Below are positions 1-11,521 of a stretch of DNA of 64,000 nt, piece after piece (the stretch's first letter is position 1; the number at the start of each line of letters is the position of its first letter). The notes beneath the pieces were generated by a model. It saw nothing but the letters and a program-made list of their open reading frames with translations. It ran no database searches and was not told the origin of the DNA. A program made the translations under genes and the position numbers. Source of the DNA: Taxillus chinensis (Eukaryota > Streptophyta > Magnoliopsida > Santalales > Loranthaceae); the NCBI GenBank assembly GCA_023512835.1, contig CM042092.1, positions 51,528,400 to 51,592,399 of the forward strand, in the 5' to 3' direction.

Positions 1-147
1 CTTGCTGTTGTAGATTTGCAGTGTATGCTTAGAAGTGGGATCATATCTTTTATTGGCTCGGCAGATTGTTTTATCATAATTTTTATATAGGTCTATTTTA
101 TTTTGTATATGTAGTCACTTTTCTATTTTGTCTTGTTTTTGTCAAAG

Positions 148-1093
148 AAAGGGCAAGTCGGAGTTTGGGATTATGGTAAAATTCATGAAAAGACGGTGTA
201 TACTAACATACACAGTTGCATAGTGAACAACATGAAGTGAGTTGCCTTTAGTTGTTATCTTCATTTATATGTGTATCTTTTATGAAAATGCTTCTGTCTA
301 TGTACAAAATATTAATATGCAGGTTGTTCCTGCATGTATCCTTGCAGGTTCAATCTGACAAATGATGAAAAAATATATTCTGCATCCTCAGATGGAACCA
401 TTTGTTGCACCGACATAGAAACTGGACTTCCATTATCTTTAATGGATGTTAATCCTGATGGGTGGCAGGTTATTCTACCTAAGAACATTCCTAGCCTGTT
501 GCCTGGCTTTTTATTTCTTTAAATTATAGAAATGTATGGGTGATAATTGGGCTATCACTAAAATTACTACCCTACTAATTTTATTTAACGTATAAATTCT
601 TTCATTGTAGGGCCCACGCAATTGGACAATGCTTTATGGCATGGATATTAACTCGGATAAAGGCCTTGTGCTTGTTGCAGATAACTTTGGGTTTTTATAC
701 ATGTTAGTATTCGGACAGAGTGAGATCTATACCAATTGAGAATTTTTTTAGCCTTGTGGTCCAGGCTTTATTTACAAATTATGCCTATTATTCCTTTTTC
801 TTTTGGTTTGTTTTGCAAATCCTCCTACTTATTGAAACAGTTAGTTACTATTTTAGTTATTCAATCCATGGGATTTGTTGCAAGTAATTATCCCAAACCT
901 AATGATTTATTATTCCTTTTCCTCATAACCCAAATTTATCTAATCTGTGGCTCCACTTCTGTGTAGTTGGTGTTAATAATACAAACTTATGGAAGAAGAC
1001 GTGTGACAGTCTAGAAGTAGTTTTTTGCTTCAGACTTTTGGAGTCAGCTAGTACGTTTTTGAATAAATATGGTATAGGATGATGATGATGATG

Positions 1094-1151
<58 letters not shown>

Positions 1152-2660
1152 GATGTAATCTCAGTTTGCAAGTTAAATAGGATGTCCCAGCATTTTGAGC
1201 AATATTCTGTGCTTTTTGAATTCTCTCTCACTCACACATGCATGCACACACATCTATCTTTCTATCCATCTATGGTTTCTTGACTCTTTACTGATCCATA
1301 TGTTCATTACATTGGGTTAAATTTTCTTTCTATGGCGTCCCCAGGATTGATGCTCGATCCAATAACAAGACAGGGGAACCTATTTTGATTCATAAGAAAG
1401 GGAGCAAAGTAGTTGGCCTTCACTGCAATCCTCTTCAACCAGACGTTCTTTTAAGTTGTGGGAACGATCACTTTGTAAGATTTCTAGTTTGAAAATTGGT
1501 TGAAGAACTATACTTAATCATGCAAGATCTTTAGTCCAAACTAACAAGATGGAAGTATCGTATGAAGTTGTGCTTGACCTTTTGTGTAGTCTCTGATGCT
1601 AAATGGTTAATGTGTTTTTGGTGCCTGGTGGTTACACTTATACTCAGGCTCGCATATGGGATATGCGTCAACTACAAACTGGCTCTTCTCTTCATGATCT
1701 TACACACAAGCGGGTTGTTAACTCTGCATATTTTTCTCCACACTCCGGTAGCAAAATTCTAACTACATCACAGGACAACCGGCTTCGCATATGGGATTCT
1801 ATCTATGGCAATTTGGAGTCTCCAAGCCGAGAAATTGTACACAGCCATGATTTCAATCGGCATTTGACTCCTTTCCGAGCTGAGTGGGATCCAAAGGTGT
1901 GTGCATTCCTCATTCTAGCACAAGGCGCTTAACTTCCATTCTTTTTATCACTTTTTAGTTTTTATGCATGGATGATAATATTATGGGATTATATTTCATT
2001 TTATTTTTGGTGTAAAAATGCAGGATCCATCTGAATCCCTTGCAGTCATCGGTCGCTACATAAGTGAAAATTACAATGGAACTGCTTTGCATCCCATCGA
2101 TTTCATAGATGTGACAACTGGGCGACTGGTCGCTGAGGTAATGGACCCTAACATAACAACTATCACCCCTGTGAACAAGGTCCATCCACGAGATGATATT
2201 CTAGCTTCTGGTAGTTCGAGGTTTGGACTCTGTTTTTGCTCATTCAGCTATGTTTTCTTTTCTTGGAATGCTGAAGAGTGCATTTTCTCTCAGAAAGTTG
2301 ATCTGGTTCCATAAATTAATTCTCCTTTGTGCTTTGTCCTAAAAATGTTATTGGTCCAGGTCTCTCTTTATTTGGAGACTGAAGGATAAGTCTCAGATTG
2401 TTCAAAACAAGGATGAAAGGAAGAGTTTCGTGGTTTGTGGGGGCTCTGCGAAGAAGAAAACCAACAAGAAGTTCCATGGTGAAAGTGATGATTCCGATGA
2501 CGAAATGGCTGGTTTGAAGAGGAAGAAGTGCAAGTCCATGAAATCTGAATCGAGAGCAGCAACTCCACGTTGTTCGGAGAAGAAAACCAACAAGAGGTTC
2601 TGGAGTGGAAGTGACGATTCCCAAGATGACATGCCGGGTTTGAAGGGGAAGAACTACTAA
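148..2660 (+). CDS. DDB2: DNA damage-binding protein 2 (DDB2), WD40 protein, 3' part
   Basis: DDB2 is the substrate receptor of the CUL4-DDB1 ubiquitin ligase that recognises UV photolesions in chromatin and starts global-genome nucleotide-excision repair. Seven exons join in frame: 148-236, 348-468, 611-702, 1345-1474, 1648-1896, 2024-2220 and 2360-2660 (1,179 nt, 392 codons plus TAA), all with GT-AG borders. The first acceptor is slightly uncertain. The 5' exons lie upstream of the window. WD repeats are visible: [41 protein letters not shown] across an exon joint, and [16 protein letters not shown] fits the WDxR box used for DDB1 docking. The block after the WD repeats ([18 protein letters not shown]) is typical of plant DDB2. 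The C-terminal tail is Lys-rich and acidic and holds a duplicated 23-residue motif. The identification rests on remembered plant DDB2 sequence. I see no lesion in the visible part. Confidence 0.9.
1079..1146. repeat. (GAT)n/(AAT)n microsatellite in DDB2 intron
   Basis: About 68 bp of GAT triplets followed by about 20 AAT triplets, inside the DDB2 intron between exons ending at 702 and starting at 1345. On the minus strand it gives a spurious poly-Tyr/His reading frame. Confidence 0.95.
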
Positions 2661-3960
2661 GGTCAGTGAAGGTTGAATCAAAAGGAACTAAGCTTGGTTT
2701 GGAGAAGAAACATTAAAAGGAACTAATAAAAAAGAACTACAAAAGTCTGCTAAAAATGCAGGATTCCCCTCCTAAGGCTCACTTTTGTAGATCACTTGGA
2801 AACTCTTCTTCTTTTTTCCTCCTTTGGGGGCTGATGGTCATGAGCCTGTGTGTAATATTATTGAAGTATTCGGTGGCTACTATTCATCTTGCTTGTTTGA
2901 GTGACTTCATTGCTTTATACTTTCAAATAAAAATTATTTTAAAATTATAATTTAAAATAAATTTTAATAAAATACATAAATTAAAACTTGTTAAACAGTT
3001 ATAGATTTTTTATAGAAGTTTTTTTTTATATTTAAGGAAAAAAATAAAAAATAAAAAATTATTTTTACAATAAATATTTAATATTTAATTTTTTTCATTG
3101 AGTTTGTATAGTATTTTTTTAATATATTGAGAAATATTATTTACTTTTTATAATTATTAAATTATATAAAAAAAATTTTATCTTTTTTATGTTTTCATAA
3201 TATTTATTTTTATTTTATATTAATTTTTTTAAAATATATTAATTAAAAATAATATAAAATATTATTTTAATGATACAGAGAGTAATTTAGAAAATATTGT
3301 GACGTATATTTATATAGAAAAGTAAAATATAATTTAAATTTATAAAATTAAAAAAAAATTGAGTGGACTATTAGGGGTGCTACCATTGTTATTTTGATTT
3401 GAATCTATCCTGCACTCATTTATTTTGGTTTGAATCTATCCTGCACTCATTTTAGCCCTGATTCAATTTATCTACATTCATTTTAGTGACTCTGATTCAT
3501 TTTACGAAAAAAATAAAAGGATTTAAATGATTTTTTCTTTCTTATATAAATAAATACTAATATTTTTTTTAATATTATTAAAATAATATTTTTACTTATA
3601 TTTTAATCTTTTGTTTTTTAATCTTTTAACTATTTCTTTTCAATTATGATTATTTTTTATAATTGAATACATTAAAAACTATTTTATAAATCTAAAATAT
3701 GATACAAATTTAATGGAGAAGAAGGTTAAATCGAAAAGGAAAATATTTAAACTAGTATTATAATTTTATGACCTCTTTTTCTTTTTTCTTTTTTCTTTTT
3801 TTACTTCAAGGAAACAGATTCGAAATAATTTACAAAGCAATGAATTGGGAAATCAATTTATTTATTTATTTATTTAAAAAAAACAATCAATCGAAGAGCG
3901 AACCGTGACCAGGTTCAGGACGGTGTCGTTTCGATCGGTGATGAAGACGCCTTAGAATCG
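2661..3960. other. DDB2 3'UTR and AT-rich intergenic spacer
   Basis: After the DDB2 stop come about 270 bp of probable 3'UTR ending near an AATAAA at 2926-2931. From about 2940 to 3880 the DNA is very AT-rich and has no credible reading frame. A 31-bp direct tandem duplication (3390-3420 and 3421-3451, one mismatch) lies in it. From about 3890 the sequence becomes GC-richer and leads into the next gene, so 3890-4061 is the likely 5'UTR or promoter end of that gene. Confidence 0.7.
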
Positions 3961-3987
3961 ATGTACCCCGACCCGGAGGTTCAGTAG
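3961..3987 (+). other. possible 8-codon upstream ORF
   Basis: ATG at 3961 opens an eight-codon frame that ends at TAG 3985-3987, about 75 nt before the first in-frame ATG (4062) of the acidic-protein gene. If the transcript starts upstream of this point it would be a uORF. Transcription start is unknown, so this is weak. Confidence 0.25.
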
Positions 3988-4061
3988 ACGCGCAAAGGAA
4001 ATTGGGAAAGGAGGGATATAGGTCGTCTTCTCCCAAAGCCGGAGCTACTTCGTTCCCTAAT

Positions 4062-6657
4062 ATGGTCATCCCCTGGGACGAAGACTCTAACTACGACGAG
4101 GAAGACGGCTCTGAAGACAGTTCCTGGGAAGCAGTTAAAGAAGAAGAAGATGATGATGATCCTTTTTTAGAAGGAGGAGGAGGAGATGATGGTGATGACT
4201 TAGAAGAAGGAGATGGTGATGACTTAGAAGAAGGAGAAGCAGAAGAAGAAGATGATGATGATGATGATTCGGAAGAAGAAGCAGAAGAAGATGATGATGA
4301 TGATTCAGAAGAAGAAGAAGAAGAGGCTTCGGGTTCAGCAAAGGAAGGAAAAGGGCCTCACACTGTAAGTGTCGATAAAGTTTGTAAAGTTAGGTACTCT
4401 ATTTGTAATAAAAAAAATTAAAGTTAAGGTGATTTTAAGGCAACTCGTTGGAATTAAAGTTGATTTCTGTGTCTAGTTTACCTTTTGGGAATTTTTAGGT
4501 TTTAGACGATTCATTATGTTAGTTCAATTGAAAAGTCCAATTTGAAAGTTAAAAAAAATGAGGAAGTAATTTAGTGTGCAATCAAAAGAATGCGAGTAAT
4601 GAGAGAGAGAGAGATTTTAATAATGTCAGACCCTCCTACAATAAGTTTATATTAGGCCGTAAATCTCAACCATTCATTTTCATGTGATAATTAAGATTAG
4701 ATATGTTTTGAAAAATAGATGTAATCTCATCCGTTCATTTTATTAAAGACCTGATATAAACCTGTTAGAAGAGGGCTTAATCATAAAATTACTCTCAATG
4801 TATGTATGTACATATATATCACCAACCGAGTCGGAACATAGTTTATAGGTCAGTGACCACCCACAAAAAATACACAAACATTGTTATGGAATAATATATA
4901 CTTGCTCTATCTTAAAATATACGCCTCTGTCCATGTTGCTCATATCTGTTCTTTATATTTTAGGCACGTGTACTCTCTTTTTATTGTAATTTGGATGGCA
5001 TGATTTTTATAGGTTTGTAAGCCGAGTGTCCATGAAGCTGGATTCAAGGGCGCTACATCCATTGGTATCCGAATGAAACCCTCTCATTTGTGCAAGGCAC
5101 CTGGTAGTTATTATTATTATTACTGTGTTTCACGTGAGAGTGCTTGTTGATATTCTCAACTGCAAAGGGTCTCATTTATGTGCTACTTTGGACATACATA
5201 GGCCCTATCTACAAGGGGAATATTAGTCTCCTTTGATCCTTCTTGCACAAATGCGTTTTTTCTGGAATGATGTGACTTTCATTTCAATCCGTCCTTCATT
5301 ATCATCTGGGAATGTGGTATCTTGAGTTTCACTTGGCTGGTCATATCACATTTCCATTTTAAGTAGCATTGTGATGTGTTTTTGTGTATGATTGTTATTC
5401 TTTATGATTTATTGAGTTTTATGACAAACCTCCGGGCGTGAATTTGTGTTGGCTTTGAGTCGGCAGGTATTTCCATCCAGAAGACCACTGATGCTGCTGC
5501 CCTGGCGATCACTTCTACGGAAGAGGAAGGGGATGTCATTGAAGCAGAACATTCGAATACAGAGGCTTCTCTTGATGGTATTTCATCAGGTATGCCTGAT
5601 TCTTTCCAAATGACTGGTGAGGAGGCAAAAGGATCTTTGCATAATAATGGCAGCATCTCCCATTCTCAAATGCTAACCCCCTTCTATTTTATCCATGATT
5701 GAAGAAACAAGTCAGGAGACTGCAGATGCTAGTTTGTCCAAGACATCCGGCCTAATTTTCGTTGGAATGATTCCAGTGGCCTCTACTGCAAAGCAAACTT
5801 CTGATCGCCAAAGAAATACCCAGGAGTACTATCCAGAAGAGCCTCGCATGGCAAGGGCTATTAAGGATGCCTCTCCAGTTCGGATGGAGCTTCGAGGTTC
5901 GGAGAGATGCCTTGTCGGGAATTTGCAGATAAGAGAGGACTTAGGAGTTGTTGATCAAACCACCTTTGCAGTGGTCAATGCTTTGGACATTATTGGCTAT
6001 CAAGCTCGTTGGTCTTCCCTTTTACCGGTTGTCAAAGCCTCAAAATCTGAGGTAAACTTACCATCATCACTTAACCGTGTACACCGTGGGCTTCGCAAGA
6101 CAGCTCTCCGGGGCATTCTCGACACTATAACTTCTGTCGCACCGTCTGAAATGTATTCAGTAATGCCTCATGTGGCAACACTTGCTGACCTCTTTGGGGC
6201 AGGCAATTATGATTGGTCTGCTACCCGCTCTGCCCTAGTGGGTATTATTGATCGTCAGCAGGCCAGGTGTATTTTATCAATGCGGGTCAAAAACATTCAG
6301 GCAAATTCACCTGACCTGGGCCAAATCAAATCCCATCAAGACTCTCTGGAGTACGTGAGATCTCAACTGGAGAATACCAAAAATGCAACCCGACATCTAC
6401 AGGTAGAGCGGCGACAGATTGAAACAAGTATGGAGGAATTACGCAGCCGTCTAGCTGCTATGGATCGACTAGAAAATGTGTGCCAAGCTTATCTAGGGTT
6501 GATGACCAAAGAAGAACAGCGAATCGCTTCTGTTGTTGAGGCAGAGACTGAGACCCGCCGCTCATTTGAAGCTCGTCTCCGATCAGTTGAGGCCCAACTA
6601 TATTCTCTCCAGGCCGACTTTGAGAGTGATGTCGCAGGTTTGTCAGCCTTATCTTAG
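4062..6657 (+). CDS. unrecognised protein: acidic N-terminus, coiled-coil C-terminus
   Basis: I do not recognise this gene. A consistent model is exons 4062-4364, 5013-5103, 5467-5589 and 5726-6657 (1,449 nt, 482 aa). Donors are ACT|gtaagt, CTG|gtagtt and CAG|gtatgc. The last intron (5590-5725) removes the in-frame TGA at 5698-5700 and joins the two longest open frames. The start is the first in-frame ATG; upstream in-frame codons reach a stop without one. Residues about 25-95 are almost only Asp/Glu/Gly/Ser from GAA and GAT triplets. The middle (about residue 170 on) is Ser/Thr-rich. Residues about 190-340 look globular, and the last 120 or so (KSHQDSLEYVRSQLENTKNA onward) have the heptad-like Leu/Glu/Arg pattern of a coiled coil. 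There is no signal peptide or membrane segment. A nuclear or chromatin-associated role is only a guess from the acidic run. AATAAA at 6830-6835 is a plausible poly(A) signal. Confidence 0.6.
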
Positions 6658-6839
6658 TGATGACTTTGTCTTGTGCAACTCTTTAACTTTGTCTTGTCTG
6701 TCTATTAATGGTTGAGAAACGATCTTGTGAGTTGTGAGTGCCCTCTTCTCCTTTCCTTCAAGCTTCATGTATAAATCATGTGCGTGCTTTTCAAACCATG
6801 ATTATTACGTTCTGTTCGGTTCGGTTGCCAATAAAACCT

Positions 6840-8880
6840 TGGAAATGGAATTTGAATTACGTCTTATTTTATAAAAGGCTGTCTTTTGCTGATTTTTTTA
6901 TTTAGAAAGTGTAAATAAAGTTTGGAAGTATCTATACTTTCGTGCTTTTTTTTTATGCATCTAAATTTTAAATTTGACTTAAAGGTTGTCTTGAAGAGCA
7001 TTGATGTTAAATTAATATCTTTAAATTCACAATTAATTTGATGAATATTGGAGAGAAATACAAGTGCATTTAATAGCTATATTAATTTGGTTGGATTATT
7101 TAAATTTGAAGAATGTATTGAAATCATATTTTAATAGTTTTTTTCTCTTTTTATCTTTTTTAATATTATAATATTATTTTAAATGAATTGGCATTTTTTG
7201 ATAAATATATCGCTTTTGTGAGTTATTGCAGATTTATCATATTAAAAAGTAATTAATATATAACATTAAATGCTATTATCCCTTTGTGATAAATAAAATG
7301 ATAATAAAAATAGGCTTCTCATCTCATTTACATGATGTTTAATTATTATATTTAAAATAATAATATTATATTAATATTTTAATAAATAAAATGACTAATT
7401 CAATGTAAGCTTATGAAGAGAAATTTTAAATTTATGTAAAAATGATATTTTTATCAAAATTTGATATTAACTTTAATGAAGTTAATGCCAATTCTCTAAT
7501 GTGAGATTATGGATATGAAATTTTAGAGCTATGAAATTTTTAAAAATTTTTATTGAATTTTGAAGATAGCAATGAAAAATTCAATGTAAATGCTCTAAGA
7601 AATAGATTCACATCTTATGTAATATTTTAATGTATTGTATGATGCAATTCTTTAAATCTGACTATTAAATTTGTTTTCAACAGTTTATATTAGAATTTTA
7701 TTTAATATAGCGTTGCTGTTATTGGTATAATATTTCATTGAAATTAATTGAAACTCTAATATAGATTATTGAAAACAGATCTAACAGTCTAAATTTGAGA
7801 AATTATAGTAGAGTATTACTACATGGGATATGAATCTCGAGAGGTAGTTTAAATCAAACACAACACTTTCATAATTGTTAATGGGTTGTTTGATTATCAA
7901 TTTTAAAAATTAGATTTAATTTTAAAAAAAAATTAAAAAGTGTGGGCCTACTTTGTTTTTTTTTAATGAATTTTCATGGATGAATTTAGAGTTATGTTTG
8001 GAAAACATGCTAATTGGTGATCGTCATTGAAAATATGTTTTAGTTATTTTATATTTTTAAATTTAAATTTAATTTTTTGATAAGATCTAATTTAATTTAA
8101 AAATCATTCCTCTCTTATCTTTACTCTATTGTTTGAATTTATCATACTTTTTAATTATTTTTTATGAATTTAATTTAAAAAATACATTTAAAAAAATATG
8201 AATTTTCTCTTAATAATTAAAATTTATTTTTAAAATTCATAACTAATTTCTGATTTCAAATCATAAAACTAAAACACAAAGGAAAAAAAACATAAAAGAT
8301 CTGAGTGCAAAACATAAAAGGGAAAAAAGCAACATATGTGAAAAGGGCGTTTGGGGGCTAGAGAGATGGTTCAGGTGAAAAATGAATTGGTGGTGGGTCT
8401 CCTCCCTTTACACACTCGTATGCCCCTTTTTTATAATTACATGTACAAAGCCAACCCTTATCTTCTTTCCTTCATTAAACTTATATGGACCTCGCATCAT
8501 TGCTTCTTATTTCTAATTCTTTTACAACTTACGTGATGCCCAATTGTTTTACTCCTCTTCATGGTTTCTTATTTCTTTTCTTCCAAATTGCTCTCCATTC
8601 TCCAACCTACGTAACATGCAAAAGAAAGACAATAATAAAAATAAAACAAATATGTATAGAGAAAATTTCTACTAAAATTAAAACTAAAATAATCAATTAA
8701 GCCTAGAGAATTATTATTAAAATTGAAATAATTAATTTAACAATAAAAACAACCAAAATTAATATTAAATCTATAAAAATAATTGAAATTGGAGGGAACT
8801 ATTATAAAAATACATTAATTTAATAAAATATTAAATTAAAGCTCATAAATTACATGCAAATTTAATGACTGTTGCAAAAG
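6840..8880. other. AT-rich intergenic region, no gene seen
   Basis: Two kilobases of strongly AT-rich DNA with frequent stops in all frames. I see no coding, RNA or terminal-repeat signal. Short frames at 8351-8700 lack any recognisable protein character. Confidence 0.6.
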
Positions 8881-9700
8881 ATAAGCTTAAACTGGATCGT
8901 CACTCATGAGCGTTAAGTTAATGATAGGATATATAATCCTGATCAGGACCAATAAGAGTGTCAACAATCGACATGGTAAATAACTAAGTCAACACAAGAT
9001 ACGAAATAAGAAATACTAGCGCGGACTAAGGGCTATTGTTATGGAATAAGGAATCCACATCTTTCATTCAAACGGACTAAGGACAAAAAGATGTAGAGTA
9101 AAAATACTAACCTACAACTCGCGTGGAGTAAGAGAGCACTTGTGTGGAATAAGGACCCGAGTCTTTATTCACACAAAGTAAGGAAGAACTGAGATGAAGT
9201 AAGGAATCCAAACTTCGCGCTCACACGGAGTAAGGAAACGCTGACACTGAATAAGAGATCTGAGCATTCAAATAACACGAACTAAGGAACCTTGATGCGG
9301 AATAAGACATTCGACAATTCACTCACATGGAGTAAAGAACCTTGCAACGGAATAAGGATTTGAGTACTGAACTGACATGGAGTAAGTAACTACTGACACG
9401 GAGTAAGGATCTGAGCACTTCATTAACACGGAATAAGACGATACTGCTCCAGCTACTTACCTTATCACCACAGTGCATTTAAACTCATCAGTTCGCTGTG
9501 TCCCAATGTAAAAAGAGTTCCGTTGAAGACATTTAAGTCATCTTACACGTAAATCACACAGATGCGTGGACCAATCCTCAATGCAGTTGGAACTATGCAA
9601 AATGGATTTAATTCTCTTACACTTTCAACATATTGAGCTCCACATCCACAACATTAAAACAAAGTGACTTTCCGAGAAGATCATTGATAAAGTTCAGCAC
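8880..9700 (+). repeat. truncated Copia-like LTR with degenerate TAAGGA-unit array
   Basis: This stretch aligns by eye along its length with 55,600-56,460, the body of the solo Copia LTR in the ABCG31 intron. Shared landmarks include GATACGAAATAAG, TAGCGCGGACTA, GGAGTAAGAGAGCACT, TGAGCTCCACATCCAC and GAGAAGATCATT. Both contain an irregular array of 20-40 bp units built on ACACGGAGTAAGGA. Here neither LTR terminus is present, and similarity ends near 9,700, so it is a fragment. Confidence 0.65.
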
Positions 9701-11521
9701 TAAGAGCAAAAATCAAAGTAACAAAAGGAAGGTCAAACACTCAAGGCCCAAGAGCAACCAACATCGAGCCTTAGGACTAACACACTCAGACACCCCAATA
9801 TCAAGTTCAACAAATTCTTTCAAATCAACTAGCAAGCAGAAGCTCTAATAAGTCCTTGAACCTCAAAAGTAAACAAGCAGACAACATCTCTCATGTCGCC
9901 CCAAGTGCCGACTCAGACCGTCAGGATTCCTATTCAACTCAGTCACTTGAGGTCTCCTACCCTCAAATACAATTGCAAGGCCAAGCTGAAGGCTATACCA
10001 AGATACTCCAAACACTAGTACCACTAGCAGAAGAGGACAACAAGTTGTGACTATACGTTGCATACTCCAAACAAAAAAAACAAAAAAATCATTTTCATTA
10101 AAGCTTTGTTTTAATTCAAAATTTTGCGTGTGTTTATTTAAATACAAAACCTATTCCCCAGGTAGGGTTCCTCACAATGCCATTCAACAACTTTGGTCCA
10201 GCTAAATAACTGCCCCAAGAGAATGTTGCCTTCAAAAATCAAGCCAATTTTCCTAGTAGGCCAAACTTCAAAACAGTTGCGGGATCATTTTCCTTGTACG
10301 AAAAGTATCCTAGAACCACCAACAGGTTAAGCTCCCTTAATAAATCATGCAAGAATCATATATCATTGCATAACCATGCATTCATGCAGCATCAGATGCT
10401 ATATCTCATTACATTGTGCATGCATGCACCCTTCATATAAGCATCAAACAATCATTATAGCAGCATGCATCATCATGCATCATCATACAACATCAAACCC
10501 AGGGTGGTATGGGTATCCTTCGTTTAAGCTTCTTTTTGAACAGATTGGAATTAGCTACTTTCTTTCCATCCTGGGTGGTCCAGGTTTGTGTGTCTAGCTT
10601 CTTCTTGAACAGGCTGAAATTAGCTACATTCTTTCCATCCTAGGCGGTCAGGATTTCAGTTTTCCCAAAGCGGTCCATTGTTTCTTTTGTTTGAGCTTCT
10701 TCCTAAACAAATTGGTTTTAGCTCATTTCTTTTCAGTTTTGTGTGTCTAGGTTCTTCCTGAACAAATTGGAATTAGCTAATTTCTTTCTTTTCAGTTTTC
10801 CCGGGGCGGTTCAAGTTTCTTTTGTTTGAGCTTCTTCCTGAACAAACTGGTTTTAGCTCGTTTCTTTTCAGTTTTGTGTGTCTAGCCTCTTCCTGAATAG
10901 ACTAGAATTAGCTACTTTTTTTTTTCAGTTTTTCCGGGGTGGTTCGGATTTCTTTTGTTTGAGTTTCTTCCTGAACAAATTGGTTTTAGCTCGTTTCTTT
11001 TTAGTTTTATGTGTCTAGTTTCTTCCTGAACAGATTGGAATTAGCTAATTTCTTTCTTTTCAGTTTTCCCGAGGCAGTCCGGGTTTCTTTTGTTTGAGTT
11101 TCTTCCTGAACAAACTAGTTTTAGCTCGTTTCTTTTTCAGTTTTTTGTATCTAACTTCTTCCTAAACAGACTGAATTAGCTACTTGCTTTCTTTTCAATT
11201 TTCTCGGGGCGATTTGGGTTTCTTTTGTTTGAGCTTCTTCTTGAACAAACTGGTTTTAGCTTGTTTCTTTTTCCTGGGGCGGTTCGGGTTTGTCTGTCTA
11301 CCTTCTTCCTGAACAGACTAGAATTAGCTACCTACTTTCCATCCTAGGCCGTCAGACCTTCTTTTTCCCCAAGGCAGCCAGGATTTCTCTTCCTGCCATC
11401 AAAATGTTCCAACTCAACCTCAGCAGTAGGTAAGTCAAGTAAGTGCTCCAACCCGTCCAAAATGAGTCTCTCTTATCTTTGTACATTATTTTTATACAAA
11501 CAATGCACAAAGAGGGGTAGT
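9700..11521 (+). mobile_element. internal 3' region of a Tat/Ogre-like Gypsy element
   Basis: This non-coding stretch runs directly into the LTR at 11,522. Its last 130 bp (AACCTCAGCAGTAGGTAAGT, then AAAATGAGT...CTCTTATCTTTGTAC) recur at 62,300-62,400 in front of another LTR of the same family. A purine tract, CAAAGAGGGG (11,508-11,517), lies next to the LTR as a polypurine tract should. No open retrotransposon protein is left. Frames at 9,633-10,050 are rich in Ser/Gln/Lys with no motif I know. The matching 5' LTR is not in the window. Family assignment is tentative and rests on conserved LTR blocks. Confidence 0.5.
10527..11340 (+). repeat. alternating 55/80-bp tandem repeat (CTTCTTCCTGAAC units)
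   Basis: About twelve units each begin CTTCTTCCTGAAC. Two unit types alternate: one of about 55 bp (GGTTTTAGCTCGTTTC then GTGTGTCTAG) and one of about 80 bp (GGAATTAGCTA, then a GGGGCGGTTCGGGTTTC-like segment, then TTTGTTTGAG). The same array occurs at 61,620-62,250 in the related element. Confidence 0.85.

Noticed and set aside
923..1231. Minus-strand 102-aa frame with poly-Tyr/His
   Set aside because: It is the reverse reading of the (GAT)n/(AAT)n microsatellite within a DDB2 intron.
4135..4341. Minus-strand poly-Leu/His frame
   Set aside because: Shadow of the GAA/GAT triplets encoding the acidic run on the plus strand.
10527..11340. Possible CRISPR-like array because of regular CTTCTTCCTGAAC repeats
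   Set aside because: Plant nuclear context; the spacers are themselves repetitive and the array belongs to an LTR element.
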